This document shows, in pieces, positions 55,405 through 64,000 of a stretch of 64,000 bases of DNA. The stretch comes from Cordia subcordata (lineage: Eukaryota; Streptophyta; Magnoliopsida; Boraginales; Cordiaceae). Both the position numbers and the translations under genes were made by a program. The stretch spans positions 6,787,501 to 6,851,500 of the forward strand of contig JAPTOF010000012.1 in NCBI GenBank assembly GCA_028554755.1, written 5' to 3'. Each line of letters starts with the position of its first letter. Within the stretch, counting starts at the first letter, position 1. Under the pieces are notes generated by a model. It worked only from the letters and a program-made list of their open reading frames with translations. It was not told the DNA's origin and did no database searches.

Positions 55405-55898
55405 TGTTGGTTATGGCTCAAAATCCAAGTACATATAAATTAAAAAACTTGTGGAGAGCAATTAATTATGTTACCAAATTATGACCTACCTTAATAGTAT
55501 AGAAGAAATATTGGAGAGCAAGGATTTCTCTCCTATAAATAGAGGGTCATGTAGCTCATATTTGATGTGCCTTAGGAGAGTGCATTAGAGCTACATCCCA
55601 TTGGCGGAATGTGGGTGAGAGAGCTTGAGAGTATTTAGAGTGTTTTATATTCGTTCTAGTCTTATTGAGGATAGAGTCTTTGTAAAAACTCTGTGGGAGA
55701 GGATTTAGACTTTTCTATTCATGCAAAAAGTCATCACCTGAATTGTAACCCATTATTATTGAATAGTGGAATTTATCCTAGAGGGGGATCGTGGTCGTAA
55801 AAAGAGGGCCAAACTATGTTAAAAATATCGTGTATCCTTTGTGTGTGTTTTTTTCGTGTACATTGATGCGTGTGCATGTCTCCTCAATTTTTCCAACA
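55405..55898 (+). repeat. copia-B 5' LTR (494 bp)
   Basis: TGTTGGTTATGG...TTTTTCCAACA. TATAAATA box near 55534. Confidence 0.9.
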
Positions 55899-57726
55899 AG
55901 TGGTATCAAAGCTCAATTGGTGAATAGGGCATGATGACAACATAAAGAGGGCACAATTTTGATGAAGTTGTTCTGTGGAGCCGCTGCGCTGAAGAGAAAT
56001 GTCAAAAAAAAAAGATGATGGACAACGTAACCAATTTATGTCCGACCGCCAATTTTAGAACGGAGACCACCGTTAGATTCGATGAGGGGAGTTAAACTGT
56101 GATAGTGGTGTTACTTGAAGATGATCAGAACCCTACTGGAAAAGATGGAAAGCTTGTGTTTAGGCCTGAGTCAGATTTTGATCTAAGTATCTAAACTGAG
56201 ATTTGAACATACCTTTGAACTTGTTGGAGCTAGAGGAGTTCCTTGATATTTTTTGTAGCGTTTGGCGACAGAAAACCATGCTAGAAAAGCTTGAAAGTTG
56301 TGAGGTGCTTTAATGGCAAATGATTATAGGAGCAACCAAATCAAGCATACTTGGTATGATTAGAATCCAACAAGGAGAGGAGCAAAACAGTGGCAACGGC
56401 GTGACGAATGGTGGCCGAAGGAGTCATCAGCGATGTGAAGAAGATGGCCGTGGCTTTTATGGTGGTTGGCGTTTGAGAGCGCTAAATATGGCGTGCTTGG
56501 TACTGTTAGAATCGACGCTTTGCAAAGGAACTTGTTGGTACCATCGACGCTCTGCAAAGAGGCCCGAGGTGACGCCAGAGTGGAGAAGAAGGTAATGGCG
56601 CGACGAGGTGCTAGTCGATAGTAGAGCAATAATGCAGTACTTTTTTGAGTACGTGGGGGAGGTCGTAGTCGAGTGAAGAGTGTAATGGTGAAATTTGATC
56701 TAAGATCAGATGGTTAGATCTAGAGCATTATGTGGGTCGGGTCACACGGGTTGTTTGGGTGATAGGTTGCCTTCATTGATGAAGAAAAAGATTGATCCTG
56801 TTTGGATGTTTTGCTACTCACATGGGTTTGGTGAGCTTGGTTGATTGTTAGATTATTAAATGATCTGATTATGAGAGGATCAAATTAGGTGAGCCGTCGC
56901 ATATGGACTGATGGGGCACCAATGCATCTGATTGGGTACAGCAGAGGGCTTGGTTCAGTGTGATGCGTACACGCTGAATTGGGTGAGCTTAGGCTGACCA
57001 AAAACTTTTAAGTACTTTGATCGGGCGTTGACCAAGCCCTTAACTAAGTTGACCGAGGATATTCTTAAAGTTTTTTGGGCATTCCGGATCTATATTTAAG
57101 CCCCATTTTGTGAGATTCCTACCCGAGATGTGTGCTTTGAGACTAAGAGGAGTTTGACCACTAAGTTTGACTTTGACTGAGGGTTGACCGCGTCAACCGA
57201 GTGTGTTCCTACCTAATTTCGAGGTGTTGAGTTTATTTTTTTGGTCCATTTTGCCAAATTCTTGATGTATCGAGGGTGAGCCTTGAATTTTGGTAAAACA
57301 ATGGAATTTGTGATGGAATTGTGTGAAAGTTTTAAAGTATTAAGCGAGCAAATACATTCAACCAACTAGTAATCAAGCTTCTAGTGGAAAGAAGTTTTGG
57401 TGAATAGACTAGTTGAAGAAAGTACGGTTTGAGGGAGAAGTCACATGAGGAGAGTTTGCGTAGATGAATGATCAAAGTCTTGGCTAAGCAACTGATAGGA
57501 AGTGCTACTGTTAGAAAAAAGACCACGTTCGAGATGCTTAGTGTTGAGGGAAAACATGAAAAACCTTAAGAGGTCGAGATTAGATGGCATGGAGAAAGAT
57601 GTTGACTTTGTGAACCTACTAGGATGTGTTGGTAGTCGTTGCCGTGAAGAGTGCTGTCAAATAAGGACTGTGAAAATGTTCTAGTTACGGCAAAGAAGCT
57701 TTAAACTTTTCGTCAAGGGAGGAATT
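55899..57726 (+). pseudogene. copia-B internal region, decayed gag
   Basis: 1.8 kb. The primer site is followed by a long stretch without ORFs above about 90 codons. Short stretches correspond to copia-A gag (AATACATTCAACCAACTAGT, near 57350) and to its zinc-knuckle region (near 57502-57540). The G-rich part 56380-56640 has no counterpart that I recognise. It is non-functional. Confidence 0.6.
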
Positions 57727-58227
57727 TGTTGGGCTATGGCTTAAAGTCCAAACTCATATAAATTAGGAAAGTTGTGGAGGGCAAGTAATTATATTACCAA
57801 ATTATGACCTGCCCAAATAGTGTAGAAGAAATCTTGGGAAGTAAGGATTTTTCTCTTATAAGTTGAGGGTCTTGTAGCTTGTATTTGGTATGCCTTAGAA
57901 ATGTGCATTAGAGTCACATCCCACGGGGGATGTGGGTGAGAAAGCCAGAGAGTATTCGGAGTGTTTTGCATTCATTCTAGTTCTGTTAAGTATAGAGCTA
58001 TTATAAGAACTCTGTGGGGGTCTGGGGAGGGTTTAGACTTTTCTATTCATGCAAAAAAGTCATTACCTGAGTTGTAACCCATTATTATTGAATAGTGAAA
58101 TTTATCTCAGAGAAGGATTGTGGATATAGGCAGTGGGTCAAACGATGTTAAAAATATTGCATATTCTTTGTGTATATTTTTTCGCTATGCTTTGGCGTAT
58201 GTGCATGTGTCCTCAATTTTCTCAACA
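57727..58227 (+). repeat. copia-B 3' LTR (501 bp)
   Basis: TGTTGGGCTATGG...TTCTCAACA. The TATA region is changed to TATAAGTT. Confidence 0.9.
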
Positions 58228-59735
58228 AAAAGTTTTGTTAATAGACTATTTTGTATATTTTGAAATTAAAAACTTTTGATTTTCTATTTGATTATATATT
58301 TTTGTTGAATGATTTTATTAAATTATTTTATATATTTTTTCATTTAATAAACATAAATAAATAGATAAGAAATAAAAAAAGTAAAAAGTAGCTTATTGTT
58401 AACATAAATTTTGTGAATAAATTATTTTTAATTTTTTTCATATTTTGAAATTAAAACTTTTATGATTTGCAAATTGATCGTGTGTGTGTATATATATATA
58501 TATATATTTGTTGAATAATTTTATCAAATTATTTTATTTTTCTACTTTACTCAATGAATACAAAATACTTTTAAATATAAGGTTTTATTTAGTAAAGTTT
58601 GATAGCGTGGGGGCGTACAAGTAAAACTAAATTATTATGGGAGAGTTTGGGATTTAAGCTAAAACTCATAGGGGAAAATGACATTTATGCATTTTCAAAT
58701 TCAATTGACTATTATGAACTATATATTGTAAATAAATAATATAAAATTGTTTGTGTCTAAATGTTGATAAAGATATATATATCTATATACAGTAATGTTT
58801 ATGCTTTCATTTATTAATATCACAGGTTTTTATGATATAACTTTTTTTCTCCTTCTATTCATGCAAAAAAAAAAATTAATCTACTAATTTAAAAGTACAT
58901 AGTAAACATGAAAATGCATCTACTATTCCATTCATGGTCTTTTAATATTATTTGATTTTTCAAAACCAAGAAATTTAATAATGCGCTATTGTTCTTCTAG
59001 TGCTTCATTTTTCATATCAAACATTTATATTTTATTTTCAATTGTTACAGATCTCTCATAAAAAATTAACATATATGATTAACATTAAAATTTTGCTAAA
59101 AAGTTCATTAATATTTTATCTCTGTATCTATCTATTTCATGTATGATTTTTGTTTTCAAGATTATTAAGATTTTCAAAACCAAGAAATTCAATAAAATAC
59201 ATTATTTATCTTCTATTATTTTGTTTCGCTACAAGACCCTTTGTTTTAGCTTTTATTTTTTCCAATTTAAATATTCATTTCAATTACTATAGAAATTTCA
59301 TAAAAAATGTAATTATTGTCAAAAACTTGCTAAAATTAAATTTTACAAAATATATTTATATTTTGTTCTCACATGAATTATAAAAAATAAATTTCAACAA
59401 TAAATATAAAAAATATTGATTTACCCTGTGTAGTGTAAGGGTATTATATTTGTTATATCATTACGAGAAAGATCTAAATAATTTATTATAATTTAATTTC
59501 CTGCACAATGTAATTGGAGCTCAAGTTCCAACATATATCTGTGATTTTTCTTATGCATATTCTACATTGATAATTTGCTTTAGGCTACAATGATATATAC
59601 GAGGGAGTCATAGTAATTAAATGAGAAAATGACCCATTTGGTCCTTATTATGTATCCCAATTAAATTCTTTTCATATGTAGATATAGACAATTTAAATAT
59701 ATTTATTCTGACTCTTCCACATACGAAAATTTCCC
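58228..59735 (+). other. Insertion inside MATE exon 2, right portion
   Basis: Begins with the copia-B target duplication AAAAG (58228-58232). Includes the right arm of the inverted repeat (to about 58687) and a diverged tandem repeat of about 200 bp: TTTTCAAAACCAAGAAATT starts near 58958 and again near 59173. No gene seen. Coding MATE sequence resumes at 59736. Confidence 0.55.
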
Positions 59736-59824
59736 AGTTTGGAGTTTTGGGCATTTGAGCTCCTTGTGATATTAGCAGGATTGATGCCAAACTCAGAAAT
59801 AACAACTTCACTGGCCGCAATGTG
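59736..59824 (+). pseudogene. MATE transporter copy B, exon 2, right part
   Basis: Resumes with [29 protein letters not shown], a conserved MATE helix and loop, open to the GTAAGT donor at 59825. It belongs to the same exon as 53721-54271. The codon AGT is present at both edges (54269-54271 and 59736-59738), possibly a 3-bp duplication. Confidence 0.85.
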
Positions 59825-59940
59825 GTAAGTTTCTATTCCAATATTGTGCAAAAACTTTGTATTCCATGCCCCTCTTGTATTCATCTTGCTTATATGGATT
59901 TGCCATTGTAATTATTTATATGTTGACGGTTCCATTGCAG

Positions 59941-59997
59941 TGTAAATACAGAAGTAGTTGCATTCATGATTGTTTGTGGTCTCAACGCTGCTGCAAG
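59941..59997 (+). pseudogene. MATE transporter copy B, exon 3
   Basis: 57 bp between a CATTGCAG acceptor and a GTGAGA donor, phase-compatible with both neighbours. Encodes the stretch (C)VNTEVVAFMIVCGLNAAA(S), the usual short MATE exon before the STRVSNE exon. It is open. Its 3' end and following intron are repeated at about 60315-60346. Confidence 0.85.
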
Positions 59998-60680
59998 GTG
60001 AGATAACATTAATAAGGTCTTTTCGTTTCTTCGTTAGGTTAATCTTCAAAAATAGACTTCCAAACAACTATCACATTCATTAACAACTTCGGATTTATTA
60101 TTCGACTTTCTTGTAGTATATCTAAAGTATGCTAGGACTTCGTTCGGCTTTGTTTTTCTTAAGCTGTTCATAACAATTAAATAGTTTTTGATGTTTATAC
60201 ATAAACAATTAATAAGCAAAGCAATATTGTTTGGATAAAATTATGCTTATAAGCAATAATATTTATCGAAACGACTAAAAAAGACCTTTCATTAGCAATG
60301 TTGTGATTGTTTATGATTGTTTATGGTCTCAACGCTGCTGCAAGGTGAGATAACATTAATAAGGTCTTTCGTTTCTTCATTAGGTTAATCTTCAAAAATA
60401 GACTTCCAAACAACTACCATATTCATTAACAACTTTGGATTTATTATTGGACTTTCTTGTGGTATATTTAAAGTATACTAAGACCCGTTTGGCTTTGTTT
60501 TTCTTTAGTTGTTCATAACAATTGATACTTATGAGTAACTTTTGATGCTTATACATAAATGATTAATAAGCAGAGAAATACTATGCTTATAAGTTATTGA
60601 CATATTTGGCAAATATAAGCATATAAGCATTAGTATTTATTAAAATGACTAAAAAAGACATTTCATTAGCAATGTTGCGA
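59967..60680 (+). repeat. Tandem duplication of exon 3 end plus intron
   Basis: About 340 bp (59967-60306) followed by a near copy (from about 60315): TTTATGGTCTCAACGCTGCT, GGTGAGATAACATTAATAAG and later blocks recur in order. The second copy brings a decoy GTGAGA donor preceded by the exon 3 ending. Confidence 0.85.
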
Positions 60681-61508
60681 AAATAATAGTTCTTAAGGGT
60701 ATAAGTGTCTTTTATTTGGTCAACCTCCACTGCTTATATGCAGTTAAAAAAGTTAAGGTGTGGTGCTTTTTCTTTTTGTTGCTTATAAGCCATTTTTACT
60801 AGCTTTATAGCACAATTTTCTATATGTGTAAATTTTACCTTTTTACTAATAAGTACGTTTGACCAACTTATAAGTAAAGGTAAATTGTACCAAACTCTTC
60901 CATGATTTATCATAAGTGTATGTTATCCCTTATAGTTTCAAAATAAGCATGGATACCCCTTTTAGGGGACATATGTGCTACACATTTTAAGAATTAAAGA
61001 GAGGTCTTGTGTCTATTTTCTGGGACACGTGTATTATACAAGGGAGTCTCGCACTATTTTAAAACTATAAGAGGTAACATGCCCTTATGATAAACTATAA
61101 GGGTGTCCAGTGTAATTTACCCCATAAATAATGCCAAACACCCTTTTATCCCCTATATTTCAAAATCCCTCATAATTCCCTCTACTTTGTAAAATAAAAC
61201 ACTTCATTCTTTTAGGAAGCGAGTCGAGTGTTACATTATGAAAAGTAAAGGCAGATTGTTAGGGTGTTTTGGGAAATAGAGAGAATTATGAGAAAATTTT
61301 GATGACATAGGAAAATTCGATACACATTAAACAAATCATATAGGGAGTCTAATGTATTTTACATACTTAATTTCTTATAAAATAATGAATTGTGAGGTAA
61401 TCGTTTCTAAGTGGCCATCTTTCTGTATATTTTTTTTCCATTTACATTTTCTCCATTTATTTTGTTGTCACTACTGCTAAAATTGATGAAAGTTTTCTAC
61501 CGTGACAG
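60681..61508 (+). other. MATE copy B intron 3, remainder
   Basis: AT-rich intron with a short inverted-repeat MITE (60879-61121). Acceptor CCGTGACAG at 61508. Confidence 0.65.
60879..61121. repeat. MITE-like inverted-repeat element in MATE intron 3
   Basis: About 243 bp. Terminal arms GGTAAATTGTACC / reverse complement of CAGTGTAATTTACC, with inner blocks TTATCATAAG and CTTATAGTTT paired. No clear target duplication. Confidence 0.68.
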
Positions 61509-61747
61509 CACTAGAGTGTCAAACGAGTTAGGAGCAGGAAATCCGGACCGAGCTAAGGGTGCTATAATTGTTACTCTTAAGTTGTGTTTTCTTCTTGCAC
61601 TTCTTGTTGATTCGGCTCTAGGATTTGGTCACAACGTATGGGCCGGCCTCTTTAGCAATAGCTTCATCATAAAAAAGAAATTTGCTGCCATGACCCCTTT
61701 CCTTGTGGTCTCCATAATCATAGATTATTTTTAAGGAGTGTTATCAG
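61509..61747 (+). pseudogene. MATE transporter copy B, exon 4 (STRVSNE exon) with nonsense codon
   Basis: 239 bp, AG/GT borders. STRVSNELGAGNPDRAKGAI and following helices are well conserved. A TAA at 61732-61734 interrupts IIDYF just before the exon end. Copy A has a Gln codon there. Together with the split exon 2 this marks copy B as a pseudogene. Confidence 0.9.
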
Positions 61748-61840
61748 GTAAGATTTATTTCATCGAACTAACTTCATTTTGTGAGATAAGGTTGGATATA
61801 GTTTGATTTGGTCTGAAAACGAGTGAATTTGATTCTATAG

Positions 61841-61959
61841 GGGTAGCCCGAGGGACAGGTAGGCAACATGGGGCTTTTCGGATCAACTTGGTGGTGTTCT
61901 ATTTAATTGGCATGCCTATTGCATGTCTCCTTGGTTTTAAGCTAAAACTACATGTCAAG
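61841..61959 (+). pseudogene. MATE transporter copy B, exon 5
   Basis: 119 bp. [33 protein letters not shown], open, AG acceptor (TTCTATAG) and GTAAAC donor. Confidence 0.87.
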
Positions 61960-62694
61960 GTAAACAAATCTTTTTTCTCACTAATGGGGGTTTAGTGACA
62001 TGAGTCGAGTTATCTATTTCCTCCATAACTAATTCCTTTTCTTTTCTCTTTCCTTTTTTCCTTTTTCCTTTTTCCATTTCCCTGGACCCTTCCATATCAA
62101 ATTTAGCCAAAAAGAGAGGGGAAAAAAAAAAGCTTTCATCTTATCCCCTATCGAACCTCCCTGGTTCCCTTATTTACATTAATTAGACCTAAATTATGTG
62201 AAAACTTAGTTGCATAAAAAGTTATAAATTAATAGCTCCGCCCTATTATCGTTCTTTTTTTTTAACATATATAATATTATGCTACTTTCACTGAATAGTT
62301 TTTTTTTTCACACTTTTATATATCTAAAATGTCTATTGTTGCTACTTTTTGTTATTATGATGTTATTATAATTCAATAGTTATGCTATTGTATATGTATT
62401 GTTCTCTCTTACTTTATAAGATCAATAATTGTTATTTTACTTAGTGTTATTAGGGGTTGGGGATTACTAGTGTTTATTATCTGTATCATAAAAAATAAAT
62501 AAAAGTAAACAGATAATCTTCTCGGCCTTCCCCAATGTTAAATTCCTAGCTTTACCCTTTATTAGTTGAGGCAATAACATGGACTTTGGTCTAATATAAT
62601 AATTTCTCATAGTAACAATTCTCTGATTTTACATTACAAAGTAAATCATTATATTTGTTTGACAATCTCTTTTCTAAATCGATGATTGGCACAG
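61960..62694 (+). other. MATE copy B last intron
   Basis: 0.73 kb, T-rich and pyrimidine-rich, no feature. Its counterpart in copy A is 16.7 kb because of insertions. Confidence 0.7.
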
Positions 62695-62823
62695 GGACTA
62701 TGGATAGGTCTGATTTGCGGTCTAACTTGCCAGGCCAGCGGCCTTTTTTTGCTTGCAAGGAACACCAAATGGGCCAGAAGAGTAGACCAAAACAAAGATT
62801 CGGCTCAACCTTGCAAGTCTTGA
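62695..62823 (+). pseudogene. MATE transporter copy B, terminal exon
   Basis: 129 bp. GLWIGLICGLTCQASGLFLLARNTKWARR and a polar tail ending at TGA 62821-62823. Open within the exon. It matches copy A 39384-39530, which has 18 extra bases in the tail. Confidence 0.87.
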
Positions 62824-64000
62824 ATTGATGCATAAAGGAATTTCTACATAATATTAACACTTACAGAAATAGTTGTTTGAATAAATTGTAGAACTTTAAG
62901 ACCAATATATAAAATTTTAGTTTACTCCATCAGCACTAATTAATTTTACAATAAAATGCCAAGTTCTGTATCAACTTAAATGTTAATTGTTTCCTTAGGC
63001 TTATATAGAGGATATTGGCATATTTATTTATTGTACTTAACATGCCCTTCACATGTAGACATGATTTGTCTACACGAACAATTTTAATATTTTTTTAAAT
63101 TAGCAGTGGTGAGTTTCGAACTTGAGACCATTTGATTTCTAAATAATGATACCATATTAAAGTTACCACTTTATCTAAAAACTTAAACTTGTAGAGAGGA
63201 TATTAGTTTATTTATTTATTATGCTTAACATCTACAAGACTACAACCTATATGTGCATGAAAATATTATTGTACAAGATTTCGTTTTACAAACAGTGGTG
63301 AACACTGTGTATAGCTTCTTTATTGTATAAGATTTCGTTTTGCAGCTAGTAAAGATAGTATTAGCATACTCTGTTTGATTAAGAAATCAAACACTTGAGA
63401 ATGGTTGTAAATATCAGGAAAAAAGAAATATATATGTGACTGATCATTTGCTATTGTGAACGGTCAAGGTTTGTGTTTGATAACATTTATATTTTAATTG
63501 GTCAATTATGTACTACAACGCATCAGGCGTTTTCTCATTTTTGAAAAATTACTTTAAAATCAACTTTAAACGTCAATTTGTGCTATCAAAATAATAATAA
63601 TAATAATAAACAAAAGAAAAATACTAATGGCCCAAAAGGTGTCAATTTCAAATTATTCAGCTAGTTTCGTATATGTGTCGGACCAATATTTATTTTGATT
63701 TGAATCAAAATATGTCAGCTAAAATGAGGTTGAACATGCCTTCCTGGTTCAAAGTTTAGACTTCTCATATGTTTTTCCAAGTCATGATTAAATCTCATTT
63801 CGGTAGTATTATATATATACACCACATCGGAGTTCGGTTCATGGATCTACACAATATCAACGATAACTCCCAAACAGGAACTAGTATAAGTCATAATAAA
63901 AATCTTGCCCCAAATTAAAAAATGTTCACACTGGTAACTTGTTATATCATTTCTAATTTTGTATTCTCTTTCTTTGGTATCATTTGTACCTATGTACTTC
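62824..64000. other. 3' flank without recognisable gene
   Basis: AT-rich. 63000-63245 looks like a dispersed non-coding repeat: TTATATAGAGGATATT near 63002 recurs in part near 63194, and there is a GAGTTTCGAACTTGAGACC block. I could not classify it. An AATAAT microsatellite lies near 63590-63608. Confidence 0.45.

Larger units (their letters stand above)
55405..58227 (+). mobile_element. copia-B: pol-less Ty1/copia-like LTR element
   Basis: 2,823 bp with LTRs 55405-55898 and 57727-58227, target duplication AAAAG, initiator tRNA-Met primer site TGGTATCAAAGC (55901-55912) and polypurine tract CAAGGGAGGAATT (57714-57726). The internal region holds only decayed gag relics related to copia-A, near 57350-57400 and a zinc-knuckle relic near 57500-57540, and no pol. 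Size and layout match copia-A, so both belong to one non-autonomous family. Confidence 0.88.
54888..58687. mobile_element. Unclassified inverted-repeat element containing copia-B
   Basis: Left arm about 54888-54985 (AATGCCATTTACCCCCATGA, TTTTAGTTTTAC, CAAGCTTTGTCAAAC) matches, imperfectly, the reverse complement of 58590-58687 (AATGTCATTTTCCCCTATGA, TTTAGTTTTAC, CTATCAAAC). Without copia-B the element is about 1 kb and non-coding. The superfamily could not be set because no target duplication was recognised. Confidence 0.5.

Noticed and set aside
56320..56629. Overlapping ORFs of about 90 codons on both strands inside copia-B
   Set aside because: No homology recognised, both strands open because of local base composition, and position inside a decayed element.
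63100..63125. Possible tRNA gene or SINE promoter (B-box-like GGTTCGA relative on the minus strand)
   Set aside because: No A box at the right distance and no cloverleaf could be folded by eye.

Overview
The window is nuclear DNA of a flowering plant, probably a eudicot. It is AT-rich and gene-poor, with spliced genes, nested LTR retrotransposons, a Mutator-like transposon carrying a plant-mobile-domain gene, and integrated pararetrovirus sequence. I cannot name the species. The only host gene family is a plant MATE (DTX-type) transporter in two copies, and both copies are broken. No rRNA, tRNA or CRISPR was seen.

Layout. (1) 1-17.5 kb: endogenous pararetrovirus (EPRV, Caulimoviridae, florendovirus-like), lineage A, in head-to-tail arrangement: end of ORF2 / intergenic promoter / ORF1 / intact ORF2 / intergenic. 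An Athila-like Ty3-gypsy element (Athila-1, 3908-14810, both LTRs, target duplication ATACC) sits inside the ORF1 coat-protein region. ORF1 has also lost the zinc finger, protease and most of the reverse transcriptase. (2) 17.6-21.8 kb: ORF1 of a second, AT-richer EPRV lineage (B), bracketed by ATT/AAT microsatellites and ending before the reverse transcriptase. (3) 22.1-39.5 kb: the last three exons of MATE copy A. Its final intron is swollen to 16.7 kb by a pol-less Ty1-copia element (copia-A) and a second Athila-like element (Athila-2). This is followed by a duplicated block of copia LTR, host intron and solo Athila LTR. (4) 40.0-41.0 kb: a truncated LINE. (5) 41.57-50.95 kb: a complete MULE with about 255-bp terminal inverted repeats and a shared 10-bp flanking repeat, carrying a broken transposase gene and a convergent broken plant-mobile-domain gene. 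(6) 51.6-62.8 kb: MATE copy B. It has its first exon, but exon 2 is split by about 5.5 kb of inserted DNA (including copia-B), and a later exon has a nonsense codon. (7) 62.8-64 kb: flank without a recognisable gene.

The elements tell a layered history. The two MATE copies carry different lesions, so each shows the intact state at the other's broken site. The block at 37.27-39.33 kb looks like an exchange between a chromosome carrying full-length Athila-2 and one carrying only a solo LTR. The most unexpected signal is in the two diverged Athila-like elements. Each carries two copies of a short hairpin with a constant AGGR loop and compensating stem changes, each followed by a G-rich tract. 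One copy abuts the 3' LTR and the other lies 0.9-1.7 kb upstream. A second small hairpin with an AGGYAA loop follows the pol stop in both. These are the best candidates for undescribed functional structure.
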